NCBI GenBank assembly: GCA_035529435.1
Contig: DATKWS010000167.1
Span: forward strand, 1-16,173
Length of the DNA: 16,173 nucleotides
Source of the DNA: DATKWS01 sp035529435
GTDB taxonomy: Bacteria > Krumholzibacteriota > Krumholzibacteriia > Krumholzibacteriales > Krumholzibacteriaceae
Reading direction: 5' to 3'
A program made the position numbers and the translations under genes. Below the pieces are notes generated by a model that made no database searches, was not told where the DNA came from, and was given only the letters and a program-made list of their open reading frames with translations. Within the stretch, counting starts at the first letter, position 1; each line of letters starts with the position of its first letter. Of the stretch, positions 1-8,416 are shown piece after piece.

Positions 1-166
1 CCCCGTCCGTTCCGTCCCATCCGCCGTTGTGTTCTGCCGGATCACCGTGAATCGTGTGCCCGTCTTTCATCGACAGTACCTCGCCGCAGGGGCACCGTAC
101 CGTCCGCCGGTATTCAAAAAGGGTTACGTCGAACTCCCTGCCGCATGCCGGACATCGAAGGGACAT
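1..166 (-). CDS. Zinc-ribbon protein, C-terminus cut off by window edge
   Basis: The first 55 residues of a small protein are visible before the gene leaves the window. It begins MSLRCPACGREFDVT and continues with a second cysteine pair, CPCG, after a basic linker. The spacing CPxC (residues 5-8) and CPCG (residues 26-29) is that of a treble-clef or rubredoxin-like zinc ribbon, so a structural zinc site is likely. After the ribbon the chain becomes polar (MKDGHTIHGD and a Gly/Asp-rich stretch). The ATG at 166 is preceded at a proper distance by a GGAG-containing purine-rich stretch (GGAGCGGTGAG), which supports the start. The gene diverges from the DUF3467 gene. Zinc ribbons of this kind occur alone or as N-terminal tags on longer proteins, so function cannot be given. 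Coding nature rests on the ribosome binding site, cysteine spacing and open frame. Confidence 0.6.
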   Translation of the reverse strand, partial: MSLRCPACGREFDVTLFEYRRTVRCPCGEVLSMKDGHTIHGDPAEHNGGWDGTDG

Positions 167-452
167 CTCACCGCTCCACGCTGCTGCGGTTCACCGCTTC
201 CGGTCCTCAAGCCGCCGTGCACCTGCCCGGGCGCTACCGATCGCACGGCATGTGCGCCGTCATGTACATCCACCTGTTGACGGGACCGCCGCCGGCCTGT
301 TATATGATAGCACAATTGATAAATCCCGCAAGGAAGGCCGGCGGCATGGAGTGTGCCGCGTCATCGCGGCGCCCCAACGGAACGCCGCGGTGAATCGAGA
401 CGTGTGATCGAATAACGGATCCAAACGCGCCGGAAACAGTGGAGGATATCGT
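167..452. other. Divergent intergenic spacer
   Basis: This 286-bp spacer separates the leftward zinc-ribbon gene from the rightward DUF3467 gene. It holds one AT-rich island (about 299-325) inside otherwise G+C-rich DNA, which looks like promoter DNA. A short rightward open frame of 15 codons begins at the ATG near 345, but nothing shows it is translated. I see no tRNA, terminator hairpin or convincing small gene here. Confidence 0.5.
304..331 (-). promoter_or_regulatory. Possible promoter for the zinc-ribbon gene
   Basis: On the minus strand the AT-rich island gives TATCAT preceded by TGC, which is an extended -10 element (TGnTATCAT). A poor -35 match, TTGCGG, lies 16 bp upstream. The inferred transcript would start near 297 and carry a leader of about 130 bases before the ATG at 166. 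This is inference from motif match only. Confidence 0.3.
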
Positions 453-779
453 ATGAAAAAGGAACAGCAGCCGATACAGGTGGAACTCGACGAGAAGGCG
501 GCGGAGGGAATCTACTCGAACTTCGTGCTGACCGCGCACACGGCGTCCGAATTCATCGTTGATTTCGCGAGGATTCTGCCGGGGCTCAAGAAGGCCAAGA
601 TACTCAGCCGGATCGTGATGACCCCGCAGACGGCGAAATCGCTTCACCTCGTGCTGGCCCGGACCATCGAGAAGTACGAAACAACCTTCGGGGAAATCAA
701 GCTCCGCGGGGGCAAGCAGGTTGGTCCACCGATTGGATTCCAGATGGACCTGCCGGGGGACGACGAGAAGAAACACTAG
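453..779 (+). CDS. DUF3467 family protein
   Basis: This 108-residue soluble protein matches the DUF3467 pattern. The block VELDEKAAEGIYSNFVLTAH (residues 11-30) is followed by SEFIVDFARILPG and the stretch KAKILSRIVMTPQTAK, then a helix ending in a conserved-looking KYE (residues 71-73). There is no signal peptide or membrane segment, and the tail is polar and charged (DDEKKH). Members are small proteins of unknown function found widely in bacteria, so I give no biochemical role. The ATG has a GGAGG sequence seven bases upstream, which fixes the start. The TAG stop (777-779) interlocks with the stop of the convergent acyltransferase gene. Its own promoter lies in the 167-452 spacer but no good consensus stands out. 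Confidence 0.88.
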   Translation: MKKEQQPIQVELDEKAAEGIYSNFVLTAHTASEFIVDFARILPGLKKAKILSRIVMTPQTAKSLHLVLARTIEKYETTFGEIKLRGGKQVGPPIGFQMDLPGDDEKKH

Positions 780-1687
780 TCCGCAGGGGGCGGCGGCTTG
801 GTCTTCCAGCGGCGGTGCGCCCAGAAGTAATGATCCGGATAACGGGTGGCGCAGCGCTCGAGCGCCTCGGTATGGGCTGCTGTGAGCCGTTCGACCTCCT
901 CCTCCCGCTCCGCACCGGTTCGAACCTCGATCGGCGGATCGAAGAACGCCTCGTGCGTCTCGTCGGAACACCGCACGATATAACAGAAAACGATCGGACA
1001 GTTGACGCGGTACGCGAACTCCGCGGCGCCCGGATAGGTCGATGCCGCGGCGTGGAAAAAATCGACGAAGATGCCGGCCCTACGCGCATCCTGATCGGAG
1101 AGGAGCGCCACGACCCTGTTCTTCTTCAGCGATGCGAACACGCCCCGCGCCGCTATACCGCGCGCGATGATCCCGATGCCGGCCGAGCTGCGCAGCCGGT
1201 TCATCAGGTCGTCGACCAGCCTGTTCGACTGCTCGCCCACGAGGAAATCGGCGGGGAAGCCGTGCGCCACCGCGGCGGCGCCGAGGAGCTCCCAGCTGCC
1301 GAAGTGCCCCGTTACGATGACGGCGCCGCGCCCGCGTGAGAGCACCCCGTCGAGATGCTCCCTGCCGTGCAGCGTAACGAGACGCCGGAGCGTGTCGGGT
1401 TTCAAGCGTCCCAGGGAGGCGAACTCGACCATCGACTTGGCGAAGTTGATATACGACCGCCTCCCGATGCGCACGCGTTCCCGCTCGCCGAAGCGGTGTC
1501 CGAGCGCACGGGAAAGATTATCGAGTGTCACGCGCCTGCGGATCCTCACGATATCGAAGGCGACGATACCGAGCAAACCGCCGAGCTTGACCGAAAGCCT
1601 GTAGGGAAGAATTGCGGGAAGTGCGGCGAGAAAACGCACGCCGACCAGTTCACACCGGTGCCTGAATCGTTTCCAGTAACCGCTCAG
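776..1687 (-). CDS. Lipid A biosynthesis acyltransferase (LpxL/HtrB family)
   Basis: The family transfers a secondary acyl chain to a lipid A precursor at the inner face of the cytoplasmic membrane. The catalytic HX4E motif is present as HFGSWE (His128, Glu133 when counted from the CTG). Other family blocks follow: VVALLSDQD (about 192-200), the substrate-binding region around FFHAAASTYPGAAEFA, and the C-terminal HYFWAHRRWK. A hydrophobic N-terminal helix (about 14-45) suits membrane anchoring. In-frame ATG or GTG codons near 1759 and 1819 would bury the start inside the upstream gene without a ribosome binding site. A CTG at 1687, six bases after GAGGAG and ten after the upstream stop, fits best. 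The next GTG (1639) would remove family N-terminal sequence and lacks such a site. At 303 residues it is a normal length. Which acyl position it modifies cannot be told. It is last in the dprA-DUF362 block. Confidence 0.88.
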   Translation of the reverse strand: MSGYWKRFRHRCELVGVRFLAALPAILPYRLSVKLGGLLGIVAFDIVRIRRRVTLDNLSRALGHRFGERERVRIGRRSYINFAKSMVEFASLGRLKPDTLRRLVTLHGREHLDGVLSRGRGAVIVTGHFGSWELLGAAAVAHGFPADFLVGEQSNRLVDDLMNRLRSSAGIGIIARGIAARGVFASLKKNRVVALLSDQDARRAGIFVDFFHAAASTYPGAAEFAYRVNCPIVFCYIVRCSDETHEAFFDPPIEVRTGAEREEEVERLTAAHTEALERCATRYPDHYFWAHRRWKTKPPPPAD

Positions 1688-1697
1688 TGCGATCTCC

Positions 1698-2852
1698 TCA
1701 CGCGATGAACCGAGCGAGCCAGCTGAGCTTGACCTCGATGCTCTTCTCGGGACAGAGCTCATGGCAGCACAGGCACTGCACGCAGTGTGCGTCATCGATA
1801 CTGTACACGCCGCCGTCACGGGTTATCGTCCCGACGGGGCAGTTCTCCGCGCAGAAACCGCACCCCGTGCATGACGCCGGATTGATCACCGGCTTCACCC
1901 AGACGAGTGGGGCGACGAGCCGCGCGAACGCGCGGGGAACGAGCCGCACCTTGAGATTCGACGGCAGGCTGAAATCATCCGGTCTCACGCCGGTGCCGCT
2001 GCCCAGGACATCTATCCGGTCCGGATTGTCCTCGCCCAGCCTCATCGCAGCGGCGATGCGCGTCGTGTCGATCGATCCACGCTTGAAACCGATGATATCG
2101 GCGGCGACGGCATCGACTGCCACCGCGTCGCACCCCGCGAGCAGGAGGCCGAGATCGTACGGATCGCCCGAACCCGGACCGTTCCCCGCCATGGCGAGGA
2201 TGCCGTCGACGATCGTCAACGACGGTTGGACGAGCCGGAACAGGTGGACGAGCATATCGGCGAATTCGTCGGGTTTCGGATAGAGCTTGTGCTGCTCCCC
2301 CTTGCCGAATCCGGGGATCACGCCGAACATATTCTTGACGGCACAGGTGAGAAGCGTCAGCGAGTGCGTCTTGAGCTTGGCAAGGTTGATGATGCAATCG
2401 GCCTCGAGGACCGGCCGGGCGATGTAGAATGCATACCTGCCGGAGCGGACCTCCCGCGAGCCGGACGCCTCGAAGTTCACGAGCTCCACGCCGCTTCGCC
2501 GCGACATCTCCTCCATGCCGGTGTTCTTCCAGACACGCTGGATGCCGCGTATCGCCCCACCGGGGCTGTCCCCGACGAACGGCTCCGCGCCCGCGCGCCG
2601 CACCTCGAGGGCAACCGCCTCGACGAGGTTCGGATGCGTCGTGACCGCCCGCGCCGGATCCTTCGCGGAGAGCAGGTTCGGCTTGATCAGCACGCGCTGG
2701 CCGGGGCGGACGAAGGCCGCCATACCGCCGAGCGGTTCCAGCGCCTCCGACACGGCGGCGCGAACCTGATCACGGTCGTACCCATCGCACCTCGTGACGG
2801 TGACCCTCGCGCGATCGGCGGATGCCCGCGAATCGCCCGCCGCCTGCTCCAT
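1698..2852 (-). CDS. DUF362 domain protein with C-terminal 2[4Fe-4S] ferredoxin domain
   Basis: The N-terminal 300 residues carry the DUF362 pattern: VLIKPNLLSAKDP (about 54-66), THPNLVEAV, a GDSPGG block, INLAKLKTH, and KNMFGVIPGFGKGEQH. The last 62 residues form a bacterial ferredoxin domain with two CxxCxxCxxxCP motifs, at Cys328, 331, 334, 338 and Cys357, 360, 363, 367, so two [4Fe-4S] clusters are expected. There is no signal peptide, which points to a cytoplasmic redox-linked protein. The substrate and partner of this family are not established. The ATG overlaps the dprA stop in TGATG and has GGAGG six bases upstream, so translation is probably coupled to dprA. The next gene begins about ten bases after its TGA stop. 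The 384-residue length is usual for the fused form. Confidence 0.9.
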   Translation of the reverse strand: MEQAAGDSRASADRARVTVTRCDGYDRDQVRAAVSEALEPLGGMAAFVRPGQRVLIKPNLLSAKDPARAVTTHPNLVEAVALEVRRAGAEPFVGDSPGGAIRGIQRVWKNTGMEEMSRRSGVELVNFEASGSREVRSGRYAFYIARPVLEADCIINLAKLKTHSLTLLTCAVKNMFGVIPGFGKGEQHKLYPKPDEFADMLVHLFRLVQPSLTIVDGILAMAGNGPGSGDPYDLGLLLAGCDAVAVDAVAADIIGFKRGSIDTTRIAAAMRLGEDNPDRIDVLGSGTGVRPDDFSLPSNLKVRLVPRAFARLVAPLVWVKPVINPASCTGCGFCAENCPVGTITRDGGVYSIDDAHCVQCLCCHELCPEKSIEVKLSWLARFIA

Positions 2853-3979
2853 CAGGTACCTCCGGTGGTCTCTCCTCCCGGCATCGCGGCGAGTGCGTAA
2901 CAGCCCCCGCCGGTCGATGCAACCAGCCCCTTCATCTCGAGATCGAGAAGAATCGGCAGCATCAAAGTAGCAGAAATATGGCAGATTTGTACGAGGTCAT
3001 CAATATGTTTCGGGTCGAGTTCGAGCGCGGAGAAGACGCACAGCTCACGTTCGGAGAGGGGCGGCCGGTGCGCGCCGATCGTCGCGTCGGCAGCCGCCCC
3101 GACCACCGTCCCGCACGGCGGAAGCTCATCGAGAATATCCTCGACCTTCTCCACGAGGGAGGCCCCCTCACGTATCAGACGGTGCGGACCGCGGCTGCCG
3201 GGATGGGTGATCGGGCCCGGCACGGCGAATACCTCCCTGTTCTGCTCGAGGGCCCACCGGACCGTCCCCATCGCGCCGCTCCGTGTACTCCCTTCGACGA
3301 TCAGGGTGCCGAGCGAGAGGCCGCTGATGATCCTGTTCCTGCGGGGAAAATGGTGCCTGAGCGGGGACGCGCCGAGCGGCAGTTCGGAGAGAAGGCAGCC
3401 GCTCCCGGCTATCGCGTCGGCGAGTGCCGCGTGCTCCGGCGGGTAGACGACATCGACGCCGCACCCCAGCACGGCGCAGGTTCCACCGGATCCTTTCAAT
3501 GCGCCCTCGTGCGCCGCACCGTCGATTCCCCGCGCCATCCCGCTCACGACGGTGATATCACGCCGTGAGAGCTCGCAGGCGAAATGGTACGCGGTGCAGA
3601 GTCCCCTCCTGCTCGCAGCACGCGATCCGACGATCGTGATCGCCGGTCTATCGCACACGGTGATGTTTCCACGGAAAAAGAGGAGCGGCGGCGGATCGGC
3701 GATCTCCCTGAGCAGCGCGGGATACGCCCGATCGGATATCGAGACGAGCGAATAGGCGCTCCCCTCGAGGAGCGCGCACTGTTTCTCGAAACATCCACGG
3801 TCGGGGGGCTGCACCTCACGGCCGATGCGCATGGCGAGCTCGCGCCTGCCGCCGGCGCTGCCGAGCATCTCCCGTATGCGCCGCGGCGGAATCATTTTGC
3901 TCACGCGCAACCAGCGGTTCGATGTGATGCCATTGACGGAGAGGATCTCGAGCCACACCAGCGAATCATCGGAATACAT
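2852..3979 (-). CDS. dprA: DNA-processing protein DprA
   Basis: DprA binds incoming single-stranded DNA in the cytoplasm, protects it and loads RecA during natural transformation. The Rossmann-like core is complete: ITIVGSRAASRRG (114-126), VVSGMARGIDGAAH (144-157), GCGVDVVYPPEH (172-183), SELPLG (198-203), FPRRNRIISGLS (211-222) and IVEGSTRSGAM (227-237), then GSRGPHRLIREGA. A C-terminal winged-helix domain (about 308-365) is also present. The open frame extends to 4081, but I choose the ATG at 3979 because GGAGGTGAG lies just upstream and the sequence from MYSDDSLVWLEIL matches the usual DprA N-terminus (helix-hairpin-helix/SAM-like region). That gives a normal 375 residues. The 114 bp to the debranching-enzyme gene shows no clear terminator. 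dprA leads a tight block with the DUF362 and acyltransferase genes. Many non-competent bacteria also have dprA, so competence is not implied. Confidence 0.95.
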   Translation of the reverse strand: MYSDDSLVWLEILSVNGITSNRWLRVSKMIPPRRIREMLGSAGGRRELAMRIGREVQPPDRGCFEKQCALLEGSAYSLVSISDRAYPALLREIADPPPLLFFRGNITVCDRPAITIVGSRAASRRGLCTAYHFACELSRRDITVVSGMARGIDGAAHEGALKGSGGTCAVLGCGVDVVYPPEHAALADAIAGSGCLLSELPLGASPLRHHFPRRNRIISGLSLGTLIVEGSTRSGAMGTVRWALEQNREVFAVPGPITHPGSRGPHRLIREGASLVEKVEDILDELPPCGTVVGAAADATIGAHRPPLSERELCVFSALELDPKHIDDLVQICHISATLMLPILLDLEMKGLVASTGGGCYALAAMPGGETTGGT

Positions 3980-4093
3980 CGCACTCACCTCCACACCACC
4001 CCTCATCGCTGATACGGGAACACACGCCTGTGCGGCGTCGCGGCCCGGAAGGAGCGAGACTACCATGATGGACGGTTCCATGCAATATGGATA

Positions 4094-6313
4094 TTACTCG
4101 CCGTGGGGCTCGGTCAGGCACACCCGGATGAATTCGGCGAGCGACCATGCCTGGCTCGTCGCGCCGCCGAACTCCTCCCTGCCGGGAGTTATCACGCCGT
4201 CCTGTATCTCGCGGAGGCTCCCGACGCACGCCTCATCGAGTATCTCGTCGACGAGCGGCGCAAGGAGCCCGCGGGCCCGTTCCTCTCTCCCGGTGTATAT
4301 CAGGCAGCTCACCATCGGCCCCGAGAGCCATTCCCAGACGTCCCCGTTGTGGTAGGCCTCGTCGTAGTAGTACCGATCGAGGGCGAGATGGTAGGGGTGA
4401 AATTGCGGATCGCGCGGATAGAGCGAGGTGACGCCCTGCGGCAGAACGACGGTCCGAAGGGCCGTCCCGACGATCCGCTCCGCCTCGGCGAATCCGATGA
4501 GTGGCTCGACGGCGGCATTCTCTTCAGCCGCCGCGGAGGCTCCGGTCTCGAAATCCCGCGCATCGAGCGACACCCAGAGGGCCAGGATGGCATTGGGGCG
4601 GATCTGCATGTCCGGAGTCCCATCGGTGTTGAGATGATCGTAGAGATACCCTTCTGTTTCATTCCAGAAACGGGTTTGGAAATTGCCGCGCAGAAGGTCC
4701 GTCCGCCGATCGCACATCGCGGCGAAGGCCTCGAGTTCGGTCGCATCGAATCGTTCGCCCGCGGCATTCGATCCGCCCCCCACCGCACCGGCTGCGACCG
4801 CGCGTGCCCACGCGGCGCCGACACGGAGGCCGTGATAAAAGAGCGCCTGCACCTCGACCGCCCGGTTCCCGCGCGGCGAGTACGGGTTCGCCTCACCCCC
4901 CGCATCCATCCATGTCTCACCGTCACCGTGGAGGAGAAAACCCATTTCGTCCGTCGCCTTCTCGAGCGCCCCCTCGATCGCGAGGCTGATGTGCGGGAAG
5001 GCCTCGAACAGAAAATTGCGATCCCCCGACGCGACGAAGTACTTCCACGCAGCGCGCACGAGCCACCACGTGCCGTCCACCCCGCCGTACTGGAGATCCT
5101 CCGGATTCACGATGTTGGGAAAACGCCCGAGTCGCGGACTGGACCGGCCGGTTTGCTGATGTTCCATGAACGAGAGGAGGATCTCGCGGGCCACATCGAA
5201 CTCCCCCGTCGCGAGGCATGCGCCGGGGAGACAGATGAAGGCGTCACGCCCCCAGTAGGTGGGAAACCAGTGGAATCCCGCGTAGATGCCCCTCCCCCGC
5301 TGGTTCATGATCAGGTCGTCCATAGAGACCCGCGCCCACCGAAGTGCCTTATCGAAGCGCTCGCCGCGCTTCGGGGCGGGAACCTTCGCAAGGAGACGCT
5401 CGATCCGTTCGAGCTTTTCCCGCTTGAATCGGTCAATGCCGCCGATGAGCCGCTGTGCCTCGGCGACCGCCTCGTCCTCGGTGACGCCCAGCCCGAACGC
5501 AAAGGTCACGCGCCCATTGTCGCCGCCGGGAATAACGAAATTGAACGATCCCGGCGAGAAGGGATTGGTGCGGCCCATGGCGCGGCGTGCGGCGTCCTTC
5601 GGATAGTCGGTCGCCCGGAATTGCTCCCGCGATACGAATTCGACCGGCACATCGGCCGTTACCGCGCACCACCGCGGCCGCCCCGGCGGGAAGGGGTCGT
5701 CGGCGCGCGAAACGAGGAGCACGTTGTTGTTCTGTTCCCAGAAGACCCGGTACTCGGGGCGCGGGACATCCCAGATGAAGCGCATGTCGAACCACGGCAC
5801 GAGCGCGCCGGCCCGTGCCCGAATAGCATGAAAGCGCACGATGACACCGTTCTCGTTATCGGGGAGGACGATCTCCTCGAGGACGCCCCTGTCCCGGTAG
5901 CCGCGGTAGAGTACGTGCGGGTAGGCGAAGGCCTCCGTATCCTCGCCGGGAACGACCGGACGATCATCGAGCAACAGCTCCCACGAGTCGACATACTCGT
6001 GCATAGCGCAGAAGAGGCCGTGGTAGCTCCTGCTGTTTTTTCGTACCGACTCGCCGCTGAAGTGCGTCGCATTCTTGTTGGTGTAGATGAACTCGCGCCA
6101 TGCGCCCGGCCCGACACCGATCTCCCACCGCCCGCGCACTCCGGTCTCCTCCGGCAGGGCGGGAGCACCGGTTGTCTGTTCCGCGATCATCGCGTCGCCC
6201 CTCCCGTGTGTTTCCGCGATCGCAATAGATATCATGAGCGTTGCCAGTACAAGAACGGTACGGCGACGAGCCCATGCCGCCATGTGGCATGAACGCTCTC
6301 GCCCGTCCTTCAT
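4094..6313 (-). CDS. Secreted glycogen-debranching-like enzyme (amylo-alpha-1,6-glucosidase family)
   Basis: The C-terminal half is an (alpha/alpha)6 glucosidase domain of the GDE_C/GH133 type. Markers, in 739-residue numbering, are YWGRDAFICLPG (353-364), VDGTWW (412-417), GETWMDAGGE (465-474), a product-side block around RAVEVQALFYHG, and YHNGDVWEWLSGP (654-666), which corresponds to the family's usual YHQGTVWPWL. The N-terminal half (about 60-290) is a beta-rich domain like the GDE N-terminal domain. The expected reaction is hydrolysis of alpha-1,6-linked glucose branches. The N-terminus has a basic segment, a hydrophobic core (about 20-33) and AIA before Glu34, a signal peptidase I-like site, so export is predicted. 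I start at the ATG at 6313: the longer frame from 6355 would begin inside the -10 box. A start at 6283 would give a more compact signal peptide, and neither has a good ribosome binding site. Context with a sugar ABC importer supports a role in glucan uptake. Confidence 0.85.
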   Translation of the reverse strand: MKDGRERSCHMAAWARRRTVLVLATLMISIAIAETHGRGDAMIAEQTTGAPALPEETGVRGRWEIGVGPGAWREFIYTNKNATHFSGESVRKNSRSYHGLFCAMHEYVDSWELLLDDRPVVPGEDTEAFAYPHVLYRGYRDRGVLEEIVLPDNENGVIVRFHAIRARAGALVPWFDMRFIWDVPRPEYRVFWEQNNNVLLVSRADDPFPPGRPRWCAVTADVPVEFVSREQFRATDYPKDAARRAMGRTNPFSPGSFNFVIPGGDNGRVTFAFGLGVTEDEAVAEAQRLIGGIDRFKREKLERIERLLAKVPAPKRGERFDKALRWARVSMDDLIMNQRGRGIYAGFHWFPTYWGRDAFICLPGACLATGEFDVAREILLSFMEHQQTGRSSPRLGRFPNIVNPEDLQYGGVDGTWWLVRAAWKYFVASGDRNFLFEAFPHISLAIEGALEKATDEMGFLLHGDGETWMDAGGEANPYSPRGNRAVEVQALFYHGLRVGAAWARAVAAGAVGGGSNAAGERFDATELEAFAAMCDRRTDLLRGNFQTRFWNETEGYLYDHLNTDGTPDMQIRPNAILALWVSLDARDFETGASAAAEENAAVEPLIGFAEAERIVGTALRTVVLPQGVTSLYPRDPQFHPYHLALDRYYYDEAYHNGDVWEWLSGPMVSCLIYTGREERARGLLAPLVDEILDEACVGSLREIQDGVITPGREEFGGATSQAWSLAEFIRVCLTEPHGE

Positions 6314-6353
6314 GGCGTACGTTTCGATGCGGCGATCGGCATTCACACAAGCC

Positions 6354-6382
6354 ATAATTCTTGACTACCGGTATGCTGTCAA
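6354..6382 (-). promoter_or_regulatory. Promoter for the debranching-enzyme gene
   Basis: On the minus strand a perfect -35 box TTGACA (6382-6377) is followed after 17 bp by AATTAT (6359-6354), a 4 of 6 match to the -10 consensus. Transcription would start near 6347, leaving a leader of about 34 bases before the ATG at 6313. It overlaps the oppositely directed promoter almost completely. Confidence 0.55.
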
Positions 6383-6389
6383 CTAGAAT
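6361..6389 (+). promoter_or_regulatory. Promoter for the MalK-type ATPase gene
   Basis: TTGACT (6361-6366) and TAGAAT (6384-6389) are separated by exactly 17 bp, with five of six consensus matches in each box. Transcription would begin near 6396, about 16 bases before the ATG at 6412, with AGGA (6399-6402) as ribosome binding site. The two divergent -35 boxes form an inverted repeat TTGAC-N12-GTCAA, so simultaneous polymerase binding should be impossible. Confidence 0.6.
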
Positions 6390-6411
6390 TCCCCCGACAG
6401 GACGGACCATT

Positions 6412-7527
<1,116 letters not shown>

Positions 7528-7559
7528 TCGCTCCGAACAGCACCAAAAACGAATTGTCC

Positions 7560-8408
7560 CTACCCCTTCACCCCGCCCAGTGTGAGGCCGGAGATGAGGA
7601 ACCTGCTGAGGAGCAGAAAGAGCGCGACGACCGGTATGCAGACGAGGATGCTCCCCGCCGCGTAGTTGGCCCACTCCGTCTGGAAGGTGCTGCTGAGGCT
7701 CTCGAGGCCGAGCGGCAGGGTGTAGAGCGCCTGGCGGTTGATGATGACCCGGGCGACGATGAACTCGGACCATCCCGCCATGAAGCTGAAGAGCGCCGTG
7801 ATGACGAGAGCGGGCGCCGAAAGCGGCAGGGTCACGCGTAAAAACGCGCCGAACTGCGTCGTACCGTCTATGACCGCCGCCTCCTCGAGATCGCGGGGAA
7901 TCGTGTCGTAGTAGCCCTTCATCGTCCAGATGCAGAAGGGGAGCGCCGTGGCGGTGTATGCGATGATGATACCGAGGAGCGTATCGACGAGGCCCAGGTT
8001 CTTCATCAGGACGTAGAGCGGGAGGAGCAGCATCGTGGCCGGGAACATCTGCGTGAGGAGGATCGCGACGAGGCCCGCCTTCTTGCCGCCGAAGCGGAAC
8101 CGCGAGAATGCGTACCCCGCCGTCGAGGCGAGCGAGACGCCGAGTATCGAGACGGCCAGGGCAACGATCGCGCTGTTGCGGAGCCAGGTGAAGAAATCCT
8201 TCTCGAAGATGACCTTCCGGTAGGCGTCGAAGCTCGCGTTCTCCGGAATGATGCGCAGCGAGGTCGAGTAGAGCTGGTCGGCCGGCCGGAGCGATATGCC
8301 GAATATCTGCACGATCGGATAGATCGTCACGCCGGTGATGAAGACGAGTAGAACATATATCAATATCTTCTTCACCACTCGAACAGCCTTTTGTTCCCTT
8401 CGTTTCAT
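7560..8408 (-). CDS. Sugar ABC transporter permease, MalG type
   Basis: A 282-residue inner-membrane subunit with about six hydrophobic helices (first at 14-36). The cytoplasmic EAA loop that docks on the ATPase reads EEAAVIDGTTQFGAFLRVTLP (175-195). The C-terminus, ending in SGLTLGGVKG, is the typical MalG ending. Two starts are possible: an ATG at 8420 that overlaps the upstream permease stop as ATGA, and the ATG at 8408, which has GAGG six bases upstream. I prefer 8408 on ribosome-binding-site strength; the difference is four residues. It is the last gene of the binding protein-permease-permease operon and should pair with the MalF-type permease to form the membrane channel. It is not fused or truncated. 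Confidence 0.93.
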   Translation of the reverse strand: MKRREQKAVRVVKKILIYVLLVFITGVTIYPIVQIFGISLRPADQLYSTSLRIIPENASFDAYRKVIFEKDFFTWLRNSAIVALAVSILGVSLASTAGYAFSRFRFGGKKAGLVAILLTQMFPATMLLLPLYVLMKNLGLVDTLLGIIIAYTATALPFCIWTMKGYYDTIPRDLEEAAVIDGTTQFGAFLRVTLPLSAPALVITALFSFMAGWSEFIVARVIINRQALYTLPLGLESLSSTFQTEWANYAAGSILVCIPVVALFLLLSRFLISGLTLGGVKG

Positions 8409-8416
8409 CGTATCCC

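Noticed and set aside
345..392. A 15-codon leader-like open frame upstream of DUF3467
   Set aside because: There is no convincing ribosome binding spacing, no peptide feature such as a regulatory amino-acid run, and no attenuator structure downstream.
2822..3568. A 248-codon plus-strand frame opposite dprA
   Set aside because: It is a low-complexity Arg/Pro/Gly-rich shadow of the dprA coding strand without start signals.
3980..4081. A 34-residue N-terminal extension of DprA
   Set aside because: No ribosome binding site precedes the ATG at 4081, whereas GGAGGTGAG precedes the ATG at 3979 and the family N-terminus begins there.
4103..6292. A 729-codon open frame on the plus strand opposite the debranching-enzyme gene
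   Set aside because: It is an antisense shadow produced by G+C-rich codon bias. Its product is rich in Arg, Pro and Glu with no domain, while the minus strand encodes a conserved glucosidase domain with a promoter.
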